Positions 1-8,135 are shown, numbered from the stretch's first letter. The stretch is 59,917 bases of DNA from Planctomycetota bacterium (GCA_027297745.1 JAPUHK010000023.1:1-59917); one strand, 5' to 3'. Notes: generated by a model from the sequence alone, not told the origin. A program made the numbers and translations.

Positions 1-1
1 C

Positions 2-805
2 GTGAACAAGCTCTTGTCGCAGCAGGAGGCGCTCGACGCCCTGAAGGCGGTCAAGCGCGAGATCGTCTTCAACCACTTCGCAAAGGCCGCGGAGCGGCTG
101 GCGCAGTTCCGTGCCAAGTACGACGATCCCGACCTGCTCAAGGAGGCCGACAAGCTCGATCAGGCCCGCGAGACGGCGCGCGTCGAGTACTACACGAAGA
201 AGGTCGCAGCCAAGGTGCGCGACACCGTGAAGTCCATGCTGGACAAGAGGGTCAAGGAGAAGACGCGGGAAGAGTGGGCGCTCAGCGAGGCGCAGAAGTT
301 CGCGGGCGGCGAGAGCAGCGACCAGGAGTCGGTCAGCTACAAAGCGCTCGCGAAGATCGCAGAGGATCTTCAGCTGAAGACCGATGAGGTGCTCACATAC
401 TGGGAACGGCGTCCGCGCCGCGGCGTGCACACCGCCTATTACCGCGACGGCACCTTCATCGTCACGCAGCCCGCGGACCCGCTCACCGGCGGCAAGAGGA
501 AGCGCGGCAAGAAGGCCGGTGTCAAGGCCCCCAAGCCACAGCCCCTGGTCACGCCCGAGCAGTGGTGGTTCCGGAAGCGCCAGGCCAGGCGCTTCAGCGA
601 CATGCGGGACTTCCTCTACGCCTGGTGGGCCGAGAACAGCGGCATGGTGGATCTGCAGGAGCCTAAGGAAGCCACCTGCACGACCTGTGTGGGCAGGGGT
701 GCCGTCACCAAGCAGATCCAGACCGTCGATGGCCCGGTGATCTGGTGGGAGCGCTGCCCCGGCTGCCACACAGCTCGCGTCCACCGCGTCGTGCGGTTCA
801 AATGA
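2..805 (+). CDS. Hypothetical protein with C-terminal zinc ribbon (5' end may be cut by window)
   Basis: The reading frame is open from the first bases with a GTG at position 2, so the true start may lie upstream of the window. The visible 267 residues are charged and helical in the first half (many Lys, Glu and Arg), then basic around residues 160-180. Near the C-terminus sits a DnaJ-type CxxCxGxG half-site (CTTCVGRG, about residues 225-232), followed about 20 residues later by CPGC; together they could bind one zinc. There is no signal peptide or membrane segment in the visible part. It lies 16 nt upstream of a secreted protein gene on the same strand. I do not recognise the family. Confidence 0.65.
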   Translation: MNKLLSQQEALDALKAVKREIVFNHFAKAAERLAQFRAKYDDPDLLKEADKLDQARETARVEYYTKKVAAKVRDTVKSMLDKRVKEKTREEWALSEAQKFAGGESSDQESVSYKALAKIAEDLQLKTDEVLTYWERRPRRGVHTAYYRDGTFIVTQPADPLTGGKRKRGKKAGVKAPKPQPLVTPEQWWFRKRQARRFSDMRDFLYAWWAENSGMVDLQEPKEATCTTCVGRGAVTKQIQTVDGPVIWWERCPGCHTARVHRVVRFK

Positions 806-821
806 AGGGCCCGAACCCGGG

Positions 822-1403
822 ATGCCTATGAACCGCTCGACCCTGCTGCTGTGCGTGACCGTGCTGCTGCTTCCGGCGGCGGCCGCCGCGAAGCCCGTGG
901 CTGTTCCCAACTTCGGACGCATCGCGACGCTACGCAACGCCTACCTGCGCAAGATCCAGGAGCGGCGCCGGGCCGAGAGCTTCAAGAAGCTCCCGCTGCA
1001 GGAGAAGCTCGTCGCGCTCTACGCGAAGGAAGAGGAAAAGTTCGACGGCAAGCCGCTTACGGCCGAGCGCGTCGTTCGTGAGTTGCTGGAGTGGTACGAG
1101 CGCCAGGGGCCCAATCCCGGCAAGGAGCAGGACGAGCTCATGAAGCGCTTGGCCGAGGCGCTGGGCCAGCGGCTCAACCTGGTCAACAACGTGCTCGTGG
1201 ACAAGGATCAACGCCACAAGGCGTCGAAGCCGCTCGTGGACGGGCTGATGCACAAGCTGCAGCCCGTGCGGGAGATCTCGATCGAGTGCCTGTTCCGTAT
1301 CTACGGCACGCGCAAGCTCTACCGCCCGGAGGCCGCCTCACGGCCGCGCCGCACCGTCCAACGCGACTGGAAGAAGTTCATCGAGACCGAGAGGCGACGC
1401 TGA
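822..1403 (+). CDS. Secreted hypothetical protein
   Basis: A 193-residue protein with a clear Sec signal peptide: basic start, then a hydrophobic core LLLCVTVLLLPAAAAA with likely cleavage near residue 23. The mature part is charged and predicted helical, with no cysteines and no motif I recognise. Start codons at 822 and 828 are both possible; the second gives the more typical short n-region. It sits between a zinc-ribbon protein gene and a parvulin-type lipoprotein gene on the same strand, so an envelope role is reasonable inference only. Confidence 0.7.
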   Translation: MPMNRSTLLLCVTVLLLPAAAAAKPVAVPNFGRIATLRNAYLRKIQERRRAESFKKLPLQEKLVALYAKEEEKFDGKPLTAERVVRELLEWYERQGPNPGKEQDELMKRLAEALGQRLNLVNNVLVDKDQRHKASKPLVDGLMHKLQPVREISIECLFRIYGTRKLYRPEAASRPRRTVQRDWKKFIETERRR

Positions 1404-1415
1404 CAGGCGCCGCCT

Positions 1416-1510
1416 GCTCTCCGCTGTCCGCCATCCGCCCCTGTCGACGTTCCCTGAGCCCCCTCCGCCTGGATCTCACGCCCGGAGAGCGGACGGCGGA
1501 CGGCGGGAGG
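1416..1510. repeat. Inverted repeat over the expected start of the parvulin gene
   Basis: Left arm 1416-1439 (words such as CCGCTGTCCGCCATCCGCC) can pair with right arm about 1487-1510 (GCGGACGGCGGACGGCGG) over roughly 20 positions with a few G-U pairs; the loop is about 47 nt. It lies exactly where the start codon and signal-peptide n-region of the next gene should be. Confidence 0.5.
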
Positions 1511-2464
1511 CGCGCCGCCGGGCTGTGCGCGGCGGCGCTGCTGGCGGCCGCCTGCTCGGCGCCCTCCGCGGAGACCGCGCGCGAAACCCGGCTTAGCGAC
1601 GGGCTCGCCGGCTCCACCACGGCTCCCGTGCGCATCGTCGGCTGGCTGGACCGGCAGCCGGTGACGTACGGAAACGTCGGCCTCTACCTGCGCTCGAAGG
1701 ATCCCGAGGCCTTCGCGCGCGGGCTGGAAGGCGTGCTCTTCGAACGCGTCGTGCGCGCCGAGGCCACGGAGCTGGGCATCACGGTCGAGCGCGCACTGGT
1801 TCAGCGGGAGACGACCAGGCGCCTGGCCGAATGGGAGGCAGCTTTGCGCGCCGCGGGGCGCGAGCAGACGGGACAGGACGTGGACCCGGGGGAATGGCTG
1901 CGGCGCGTGGCCGGAATGACGCGGGCCGAGTTCCGTGCGCACCTCAGCCGCCACACCGAGATCGAGTTGCTGGAGGACCGGCTGCTGCGTTACGAGCTGT
2001 TGCGCGCGGAGCGCGTGGAGGTCTCGATCCTCGTCGTGCGCCAGCGCAAGCAGGCCGACGAGCTGCGCGAGCGCCTGCGCGGCGGCGCCGACTTCGCGGA
2101 GCTGGCGCGCCAGGACTCGAGCCATACAACGGCCGAGCAGGGGGGCCGTATCGCCTTCCCTCTGCTCAAGCAGGATCTCAACGAGTCCAACGTGGCGGCG
2201 GAGCTGTTCAGCATCCCCGAGGGCGCGGTGGGCGGGCCCTTCCACACGAGCACCCCGGAGGGTGACTATTACCAGATCTACCGGCTCGAGCGCCGCTTGC
2301 CCGCCGGGTCCGGACCCTATGCCGTCGTGGCCAAGCAGATCGAGCGCGCTCTGGAGGCCCGTCCGGTCCGTGTGGAAGAATACGAACGCTGGCGGCGCCG
2401 GGTGCTATTGCGGCACGGCTACCAGCCCGCGCCTCCGCCCGCGCCCGGATCCGCCGTAGACTAG
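1469..2464 (+). CDS. Parvulin-type peptidyl-prolyl isomerase lipoprotein (start uncertain)
   Basis: Likely periplasmic folding factor of the SurA/PrsA/parvulin type. The frame encodes a lipoprotein signal ending in a lipobox (ALLAAAC), a helical chaperone-like region, then a parvulin domain with typical segments SILVVRQRKQADELRERLR, FAELARQDS, GGRIAF and IPEGAVGGPF. No ATG, GTG or TTG is available between 1285 and 1628. The GTG at 1628 would remove the whole signal peptide, and the GTG at 1285 would overlap the preceding gene by about 120 nt and give an implausible N-terminus. The start used here is a CTG at 1469 and is only a placeholder; an inverted repeat covers the region. It is followed 19 nt later by scpB. 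Confidence 0.7.
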   Translation: MDLTPGERTADGGRRAAGLCAAALLAAACSAPSAETARETRLSDGLAGSTTAPVRIVGWLDRQPVTYGNVGLYLRSKDPEAFARGLEGVLFERVVRAEATELGITVERALVQRETTRRLAEWEAALRAAGREQTGQDVDPGEWLRRVAGMTRAEFRAHLSRHTEIELLEDRLLRYELLRAERVEVSILVVRQRKQADELRERLRGGADFAELARQDSSHTTAEQGGRIAFPLLKQDLNESNVAAELFSIPEGAVGGPFHTSTPEGDYYQIYRLERRLPAGSGPYAVVAKQIERALEARPVRVEEYERWRRRVLLRHGYQPAPPPAPGSAVD

Positions 2465-2483
2465 TGCCCGCAACCGCGCAGAG

Positions 2484-3011
2484 ATGATTCGCATTCCCGA
2501 CCCCGCCCAAGACCCTATTCTCGAAGCCCGGCTCGAGGCCCTGCTGTTCACTGCCCGCGAGGCGTTGACGGTGCGCAAGCTGGCCGACTGCCTCGAGGCG
2601 GACGCTGCGGGGGTCAAACAGGCCATGGAGGCGCTGCAGGAGCGCTACTCGGGGGAGCGCCGCGGGGTGCACCTGCAGGAGATCGCGGGCGGTTTCCGGC
2701 TGCTGACCAACCCCACCTGCGCCGCTGCGGTCCAGGCGCTGAAGGGCAAGCGGGAGACCGAGCGCCTCAGCCCGGCCGCGCTGGAGACGCTGGCCATCGT
2801 GGCCTACAAGCAGCCCGTCTCGCGCGCCGAGGTGGAGCGCATCCGGGGGGTAGCGGTGGGCCCGATCCTGCGCCAGCTGATGGAGCTCGACCTGATCCGG
2901 GTCAGCGGCCGCGAGGACGGCATCGGCCGTGCGCTCCTGTATGGGACGACGCGCTCGTTCCTGGACCGCTTCGGCCTCAAGAACCTGAAGGATCTGCCGG
3001 CTTCGATGTGA
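2484..3011 (+). CDS. scpB: Segregation and condensation protein B (ScpB)
   Basis: 175 residues, within the usual ScpB length. ScpB is the winged-helix partner of ScpA and SMC in the condensin complex that organises and segregates chromosomes. The sequence shows both winged-helix halves: an N-terminal segment EALLFTAREALTVRKLADCL and the conserved central stretch ALETLAIVAYKQPVSRAEVE, followed by IRGVAVGPILRQLMELDLI. The C-terminus has the expected YGTTRSFLDRFGLKNLKDLP. ScpA is not in the window. A TAGACT -10-like box lies at 2457-2462, 21 nt before the ATG. Confidence 0.95.
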   Translation: MIRIPDPAQDPILEARLEALLFTAREALTVRKLADCLEADAAGVKQAMEALQERYSGERRGVHLQEIAGGFRLLTNPTCAAAVQALKGKRETERLSPAALETLAIVAYKQPVSRAEVERIRGVAVGPILRQLMELDLIRVSGREDGIGRALLYGTTRSFLDRFGLKNLKDLPASM

Positions 3012-3030
3012 GGGGGGCGCAGCCCCACGA

Positions 3031-3124
3031 ACCCCGAGTCCGAGCCCGAGCCCGCGTGCGAGTCCGTTACCCGAGCCCGAGTCGGTAACCGGCTCAGACT
3101 CGGACTCCGGCTCAGGCTCGGGGT
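3031..3124. repeat. Long inverted repeat built of 6-nt tandem words
   Basis: Two 41-nt arms, 3031-3071 and 3084-3124, match as reverse complements at about 32 of 41 positions with a 12-nt loop. Each arm is itself a run of hexamers (CCGAGT, CCGAGC, GCGAGT). It lies between scpB and the promoter of the PpiD-like gene and could terminate scpB transcription, although no U-tract follows. Confidence 0.75.
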
Positions 3125-3155
3125 CCCCGGAGGAAGGCAGCCGATCCTCCCTGAA

Positions 3156-3184
3156 TTGACGTATCCCTTTAGTGGGTCGAGAAT
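3156..3184 (+). promoter_or_regulatory. Sigma-70-type promoter of the PpiD-like gene
   Basis: TTGACG at 3156-3161 and GAGAAT at 3179-3184 are separated by exactly 17 nt. The -10 runs into CAGGGGC and ends 21 nt before the ATG at 3206. The same AGAATCAGGGGC string recurs at the same spacing before the gene at 6331. Confidence 0.6.
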
Positions 3185-3205
3185 CAGGGGCTCGGAGTCC
3201 AAGCC

Positions 3206-5449
3206 ATGATGACCATGAAGAAGATTCGCCGCCTCGTGAAGAAATACGAGCGCTGGTTCATGATCGCCCTGGTCGTCCTTCTGCTCGTGATCTTCACGGT
3301 CGTTGGCTCGATCACCGGGAGTGCCTCCGACCGGGACGGCCCGGCCGGCGCCGAGGTAGCGGGATCCTTCGCCTTGCTGGCTGCCGATCGGACCTCGATC
3401 ACGAACGGCGAGTTCGCAAGAGCCCGCACGCGCTACGAGCTGTCGCGGCGCGCACGCCGGGGCGGCGTCTATGAAGCGCCCGACGAGTTGGAGGTGTGGA
3501 CCTTCCTGCTGCTCCTGGAAGCTGCGAAGCGCGAGGGCATCACCGTCTCGGACGCCGAGGTACGCGACGAGATCGGCCGCTCCTGGGGGCCGCGCTTCCT
3601 GTCGGACCCGGCCACCTACAAGGCGGTGCTGACGAGCTGGAGGGTCACCCCGCGCCAATACGAGAGCGCCGTCAAGGCCTGGCTGACCACGGAACGGGTG
3701 CGGGACATCTACCGCGAGACCTTCGAGGCCGCCCCGCCCGCGTCCCGCATGGACCTGGTCAAGAGCTACGAGAGCAAGGGGACCGAGTACGCGGAGGTCA
3801 GCTGGATCGCGCTCGATGCGGACGGCTTCCTGGTCCACGCGACCGCGGAGTTGCAGGCCGACAAGGACCCGGACAAGACGTTGCGCAGCTACTTCGAGAG
3901 CGAGCCGGACGTGCAGCAGGACGAGTTCATCAACCGGCCGCGATACTCCTTCGAGATGCTCTACACCATGCACGAGCGCGTGAAGACCGAGGAGGACTAC
4001 GAGCGCGTCAAGCGGGTCTTCCTGGAGGCCTTTCCCGAGGTCACCGAGCGCGATCTGCAGAGCCCGGCAAGCGACTACGACGTGTACATCGACGTGCGCC
4101 GCGACCGGCTGCTGAAGATGAGCGGCTACAACTCGCTGACCGACGTGAAGATCGAAGACGGGGAGGACGGTTGCGGGGAAGGCGAAGGCGAAGAGCCGGG
4201 CGAGGAGAAGGCCGGCGGGGAAGACGGGCAGCAGCCGGAGGGCTGCGGGGGCGAGGAGGGCGACCCGAAGCCCCCCGAGGATCCGTTGAAGCCCGGCGAC
4301 GAGGACGAGGCCGGCGGCGAAGCGAAGACCGGCGAGGATCTCGCGGAAGAGTTCAAGAAGGCGCAGGAGGAGTGGGAGCGCGAGCTGGAGATGGAGGCGC
4401 GCAAGATCGAAGCGGCCCACGTGATCGTCTTCCCCCAGGCGCGGCGCGAGGTCGATATCCGCACGATGTACATCCACATGAACGCCGTGGCGCTGCAGGA
4501 CGAGAGCAAGAGCCTCGAAGTGATCTTCAAGAAGCTGCAGGAGCACGACGACCCTGAAAACCCCATTACCTCCACGGAGCGCGGCAAGGGCATCTTTGTG
4601 TACCGCGCTCTCCTCAAGCCGCTGACGTCCACGAAGATCGCCGATCTCGAAGACGCCGAACAGAAGTTCACGTTCAACTTCAGCGCCCGGGTGACCAAGG
4701 AGGTGTACCGCGGCGGCGACAAGGTCAGCCTGCAGCCGGTGAGCCTCGGCGTGGGGGAGGGCCGCGCGGTGTTCCGCGTGCTGAGCTACCAGCCGGAGAA
4801 GCCCAAGACCTTCGACGAGCTGACCGAGGGCGAGAAGACGGCCCTACGCGACGAGTTCTACATCCCGCACAACGCCCGCCTGCGCGCCAAGGAGAAGCTC
4901 CAGAAGCTGCACAAGCTGCTCACAGAGGGCAAGGTGAAGGCCGAGGACTTCGCCGCCGAGGGGCGGCGCTACGGCGGCCGCGTCTACAGCGACGAGGGGA
5001 TCGAGGCCTCCGGCCGCTACGTGATGGAGCCGGATCCCAAGATGTTCTGGCACGAGGACTACCTGCACATGCGCGACCGCCACTTCCTGCGCAAGCACGT
5101 CACCAACAGGCTGCGGGCGGACCAGGGCGACCAGAAGCTCGGTCCGGGCTCGCTGTTGGACGTGGTGATGGATGAGCGCGACGACGCGGACGTTCCCGGC
5201 GCGGCCTATCTCGTGCGGCTGGAGAAGCGGCAGCCCGCCTCCGCCGAGACGATGTCGACGGAGGAGCTCAACAACTCCATCCGCATCGCCAAGCTGACGC
5301 GGCGCAACAGCGAGAACCGGTGGTGGACGATCCAGTTCCAGAGGTTGATGGGCAACTACGACTTCCGGTTCAGCCCGGACATGCAGCGCCGTGTGGACGA
5401 GGAGATCGCCAAGCGCAACAACGTGTCCGCGCGCCGCGGCTTGAGATAG
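3206..5449 (+). CDS. PpiD/SurA-like membrane-anchored periplasmic chaperone
   Basis: 747 residues. A basic N-terminus (KKIRRLVKKYERW) precedes one transmembrane helix at about residues 17-38, so most of the protein faces the periplasm. A SurA-N-like helical domain follows at about 55-170 (TSITNGEFARARTRYEL, then LLLEAAKREGITVSDAEVRDEI). Residues about 312-378 form a strongly acidic Glu/Gly linker with two isolated cysteines. The C-terminal half is charged and may hold a degenerate parvulin domain, but I see no clear PPIase catalytic motif. The layout matches PpiD, which helps fold exported proteins at the inner membrane. ATGs at 3206, 3209 and 3215 are all possible. It is convergent with yidD. 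Confidence 0.75.
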   Translation: MMTMKKIRRLVKKYERWFMIALVVLLLVIFTVVGSITGSASDRDGPAGAEVAGSFALLAADRTSITNGEFARARTRYELSRRARRGGVYEAPDELEVWTFLLLLEAAKREGITVSDAEVRDEIGRSWGPRFLSDPATYKAVLTSWRVTPRQYESAVKAWLTTERVRDIYRETFEAAPPASRMDLVKSYESKGTEYAEVSWIALDADGFLVHATAELQADKDPDKTLRSYFESEPDVQQDEFINRPRYSFEMLYTMHERVKTEEDYERVKRVFLEAFPEVTERDLQSPASDYDVYIDVRRDRLLKMSGYNSLTDVKIEDGEDGCGEGEGEEPGEEKAGGEDGQQPEGCGGEEGDPKPPEDPLKPGDEDEAGGEAKTGEDLAEEFKKAQEEWERELEMEARKIEAAHVIVFPQARREVDIRTMYIHMNAVALQDESKSLEVIFKKLQEHDDPENPITSTERGKGIFVYRALLKPLTSTKIADLEDAEQKFTFNFSARVTKEVYRGGDKVSLQPVSLGVGEGRAVFRVLSYQPEKPKTFDELTEGEKTALRDEFYIPHNARLRAKEKLQKLHKLLTEGKVKAEDFAAEGRRYGGRVYSDEGIEASGRYVMEPDPKMFWHEDYLHMRDRHFLRKHVTNRLRADQGDQKLGPGSLLDVVMDERDDADVPGAAYLVRLEKRQPASAETMSTEELNNSIRIAKLTRRNSENRWWTIQFQRLMGNYDFRFSPDMQRRVDEEIAKRNNVSARRGLR

Positions 5450-5450
5450 T

Positions 5451-5558
5451 TGCCAAGGACAGCCAAGAACTGGCTGCCGGCCGTCTCTCGGCTTGCTTGG
5501 CGCGTCTTTCTTGGTGACTCTGCCTTGGCCTCACTTGGCTAGCTTGGCTTCCTTGGCG
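5451..5558. repeat. GCCAAG-word inverted repeat at convergent gene ends
   Basis: Left arm 5451-5467 (TGCCAAGGACAGCCAAG) pairs with right arm 5543-5558 (CTTGGCTTCCTTGGCG) with a one-base bulge. Extra TTGGC copies lie between them. The right arm is also the coding sequence for the end of yidD. Probably works as a bidirectional terminator between converging genes. Confidence 0.6.
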
Positions 5559-5785
5559 ACTCTCCAGCGGCCGGGAGGCGGCACCGGATCGGCGCCGCCG
5601 CGGCACAGGGGGTTACAGCGCGCGACCCTGAAGGCGGCCAACAGCCCGCCCTTCAGCGAGCCGTGCTGCTGGATCGCGTCGCAGGCGTAGTGGCTGCAGC
5701 TCGGTTCGAAGCGGCAGGACGGCGGCAGCAGCGGCGACAGAAGCCGCTGGTACAGGCTCACCACGCCGATCAGCAGTGCCTTCAC
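5531..5785 (-). CDS. yidD: Membrane protein insertion efficiency factor YidD
   Basis: 84 residues from a GTG at 5785, which overlaps the rnpA stop by 4 nt (GTGA). YidD is a small amphipathic inner-membrane-associated protein that assists YidC/Sec insertion of membrane proteins. The family signature is complete: [34 protein letters not shown] and [15 protein letters not shown], with the conserved cysteines. The C-terminal tail VAKEAKLAK is unusual and comes from the intergenic GCCAAG-word repeat. rnpA-yidD is the classic gene order, though yidC does not follow here. Confidence 0.93.
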   Translation of the reverse strand: MKALLIGVVSLYQRLLSPLLPPSCRFEPSCSHYACDAIQQHGSLKGGLLAAFRVARCNPLCRGGADPVPPPGRWRVAKEAKLAK

Positions 5786-6192
5786 CGGCGCCTCCCCCCG
5801 GGGCGGGAGCGCCGCACGAGCGCTTCGCGCACGAGTCCTTCCATCTCGGCGCAGATCTCGGTCCAGCATGCGCTGCGCGCGGCCCGGCGCGGCACCATGA
5901 CCAGGTCGACCGGGAGCGGCAGACGTTCGCGCACGGCACGGAAGGCCTCCCGCAGGCGGCGCTTGATGCGGTTACGCAGGTGGCTGTCCCCGTACTTACG
6001 CGAGACCGAGAGGCCGAGGCGGCTGCGCCCCCGGCGGGAGGGCAGCACGTAGCAGCGCAGCCGCGGGGTTTCAGTGCTATAGCCGCGGTTGTAGACGCGC
6101 TTATACTCCCCCGTCCGCACCAGGCGGTCAGCCTTGCCGAAGCGGCCGCGGGGCACGGGCGTGGGCATGGGGCCTGTGTTGTGGGTCGGCAC
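5782..6192 (-). CDS. rnpA: Ribonuclease P protein component
   Basis: 136 residues. RnpA binds the catalytic RNA of RNase P, which matures tRNA 5' ends. The core [19 protein letters not shown] and the RNR motif region ([13 protein letters not shown]) are typical, as is the following LVMVPRRAA strand. The GTG at 6192 follows a CATAAT -10-like box by 8 nt, so it may be a leaderless start; an internal ATG at 6171 is the alternative. rpmH (ribosomal protein L34), which usually precedes rnpA, is not upstream here. Confidence 0.93.
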   Translation of the reverse strand: MPTHNTGPMPTPVPRGRFGKADRLVRTGEYKRVYNRGYSTETPRLRCYVLPSRRGRSRLGLSVSRKYGDSHLRNRIKRRLREAFRAVRERLPLPVDLVMVPRRAARSACWTEICAEMEGLVREALVRRSRPGGRRR

Positions 6193-6200
6193 GGCCCCAG

Positions 6201-6206
6201 ATTATG
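6201..6206 (-). promoter_or_regulatory. -10 box of rnpA
   Basis: CATAAT on the minus strand, ending 8 nt before the rnpA GTG. No convincing -35 or Shine-Dalgarno sequence is present, which fits a leaderless transcript. Confidence 0.45.
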
Positions 6207-6303
6207 CCCTGTGGACCCGGGAGGCGCGTTCCCGGAGCCCCGGGGTCCGGCCTTGGATCCGGGTCCGCCTGGAGCCGATTAGGCAGATACGCCCCTCGCG
6301 CCC

Positions 6304-6309
6304 TAGAAT
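6304..6309 (+). promoter_or_regulatory. -10 box upstream of the HEAT-repeat lipoprotein gene
   Basis: TAGAAT, 21 nt before the ATG at 6331. It is followed by CAGGGGC exactly as in the promoter at 3179-3184; the -35 region is weak. Confidence 0.45.
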
Positions 6310-6330
6310 CAGGGGCCCGAGACCAGACGC

Positions 6331-7023
6331 ATGCCCTACCCGCTCCGCCCCAGCGCGCACTTGCGCCTCCCGGCCCTGGCCTGCCTGCTGGCGGCGGCTT
6401 GCACGACTTCGCCCGGGGGCTCCGGCGGCCCGGGGGGGCCTATGGACAGCGTCTCGCCGGTGGATGGGGCTGCCGTAACCGACATCCGTTTTCCGGCGCA
6501 CCTGGAGCCTCCGCCGCGGGCCACCGAGGAGCGCATTCTGGAGGCGGTGGCCGCGCTCTGGTCGCAAGACCTCAAGACCTGCACCGAAGCCGGACGCACG
6601 CTGTATGAGTACGGCGAGGTTGCCGTGCCCTACCTGGGTTTCTTCGGTCCCGCCCAGAAAGAGCTCCGGCCCGGCCGCAAGTACCACCCCTCGGCCCTCG
6701 TGCTGCCGCGCATCCTCAAGGACCTCCCCGACACGAGTCTCGCCGCGGCCGTGCGCTCGCGCTATCCCACGGTGCGCGTGGCGGCGGCGCGCGTCGCGGG
6801 CGAGAGCAGGCGCGAAGCGCTCGTACCGGAGCTGATCGAGGGGCTCGACGACTCCGACCAGGCCGTGCGACGGGCCTGTGCTGGCGCGCTGCGGCGCATC
6901 TCACTCGAGTTCTTCGGCTACCGCCCGCTGGATCCCAAAGCGCAACGGGACCAGATCGTCGCGCGCTGGCGGGCCTGGGCGCACGGACGCGCCACTTCCC
7001 CTGAAGATGGCCAAGACGGATAG
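6331..7023 (+). CDS. HEAT-repeat lipoprotein
   Basis: 230 residues. A lipoprotein signal ends in the lipobox LLAAAC at about residue 24, followed by a Gly/Pro-rich linker. The C-terminal half (about 120-210) holds HEAT-like helical pairs: SLAAAVRSRYPTVRVAAARV, REALVPELIEGLDDSDQAVR and RACAGALRRIS. Such repeats usually bind protein partners. The last 17 nt overlap the start of the histidine kinase gene, so the two are probably co-expressed; a role as an envelope-side partner of that kinase is possible but unproven. The exact function is unknown. Confidence 0.75.
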   Translation: MPYPLRPSAHLRLPALACLLAAACTTSPGGSGGPGGPMDSVSPVDGAAVTDIRFPAHLEPPPRATEERILEAVAALWSQDLKTCTEAGRTLYEYGEVAVPYLGFFGPAQKELRPGRKYHPSALVLPRILKDLPDTSLAAAVRSRYPTVRVAAARVAGESRREALVPELIEGLDDSDQAVRRACAGALRRISLEFFGYRPLDPKAQRDQIVARWRAWAHGRATSPEDGQDG

Positions 7024-8131
7024 CGGCTTCCGAGCGGGGCTCTGCGAGGACGTCCTCGAGGCGCTCGACCTCGGCGTAGCCCTGCTCGATGCGAAGGCCA
7101 CGGTGCTCTACGCCAACCGGCCCTTGCAGGATCGCTTCCTCGAGGGGGACCAGGCGCCCGCCGGCCGCCCCCTGCTGGAGGCCTTCCCGTCGCTCAGTGC
7201 GGACTTCGACTGGGATCGCGCGGTAGGACAGGCCGTGGAGCGGGGGCGCACGCTGCGCCTTGCTCGCCAGCCCCTGCTCGAGAGCCAGCACTTCGATCTC
7301 ACCCTGGCCCCTATGCGCGAGGGCTCAGGCGAAGTGTGCTCCGCGCTGCTCACGGTCGAGGACGTGAGCGAGGCGGTGCGGCTCGAAGCCAAGCTGCTCA
7401 GCCAGGCGCGCACGCACGTGTTGGCCAACCTCGGCGAGAGCGTGGCCCACGAGATCCGCAATCCCCTCAACTCGATCCACATGAACGTGCAACTGCTGCG
7501 CGAAGGCATGCGCACGGATGAGCTCGACCGCGAGTCGCTGGACCGTACGGCGGAAATCGTGCAACGCGAGATCAAGCGGCTCGACCGCGTCGTGCGCGAC
7601 TTCGTTCAGTACAGCCGCCCCGCGGCCAAGACGCTGGTGCAGGGCTCGGTCAACCGGCTCGTGCGCGCTGCGCTCGACGCGCTGGACGCACAGATCCTGG
7701 AGAAGAAGATCTCCGTGGCCCTGGATCTACAGTCGGCGCGGCCGGTGGCCATGGACCCGGACCGCCTGCAGCGCGCGTTCTACAACGTGCTGCTCAACGC
7801 CGTGCAGGTGCTGCCAGAAAAGGGCACGCTCACGTGTCGCAGTCACGACGAGGAACGCAGTTGCGTGCTCGAGATCAGCGACAACGGCGCGGGCGTGGAC
7901 CTCGTCAAGCAGCAGCGTCTGTTCGACCTCTTCTACACGACGAAGCAGGGCGGCACGGGCCTTGGCCTGCCGATTGCGAACCGTATCATCGAAGAGCATG
8001 GCGGGCACATGGCCGTCGCCAGCGAACCCGGCTGCGGAGCGACGTTCGCCTTCTTCCTCCCCTTCGAGGGGGGGCAGGTTCCGCCGCGCGGCGGCCCTAC
8101 AGCGGTGCCCGTGAGCCCGGACGCGAGGTGA
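7007..8131 (+). CDS. PAS-domain sensor histidine kinase (NtrB-like)
   Basis: 374 residues from an ATG inside the end of the preceding gene. No membrane segment, so it is a cytoplasmic sensor. An N-terminal PAS domain (about 10-120, LDLGVALLDAKATVLYANRP) is followed by a HisKA domain with phosphoacceptor His148 in ESVAHEIRNPLNSIH and a HATPase domain with N box (FYNVLLNAVQ), G1 (DNGAGVD) and G2 (GTGLGLPI). The response regulator gene begins 4 nt after its stop, so the two form a two-component system that should activate sigma-54 promoters. The signal is unknown; the lipoprotein encoded upstream may be related. Confidence 0.92.
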   Translation: MAKTDSGFRAGLCEDVLEALDLGVALLDAKATVLYANRPLQDRFLEGDQAPAGRPLLEAFPSLSADFDWDRAVGQAVERGRTLRLARQPLLESQHFDLTLAPMREGSGEVCSALLTVEDVSEAVRLEAKLLSQARTHVLANLGESVAHEIRNPLNSIHMNVQLLREGMRTDELDRESLDRTAEIVQREIKRLDRVVRDFVQYSRPAAKTLVQGSVNRLVRAALDALDAQILEKKISVALDLQSARPVAMDPDRLQRAFYNVLLNAVQVLPEKGTLTCRSHDEERSCVLEISDNGAGVDLVKQQRLFDLFYTTKQGGTGLGLPIANRIIEEHGGHMAVASEPGCGATFAFFLPFEGGQVPPRGGPTAVPVSPDAR

Positions 8132-8135
8132 CAGC

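Noticed and set aside
4150-4400. Frameshift in the acidic stretch of the PpiD-like gene
   Set aside because: The low-complexity Glu/Gly stretch is in frame with conserved-looking sequence on both sides and the total length is sensible for a PpiD-like protein.
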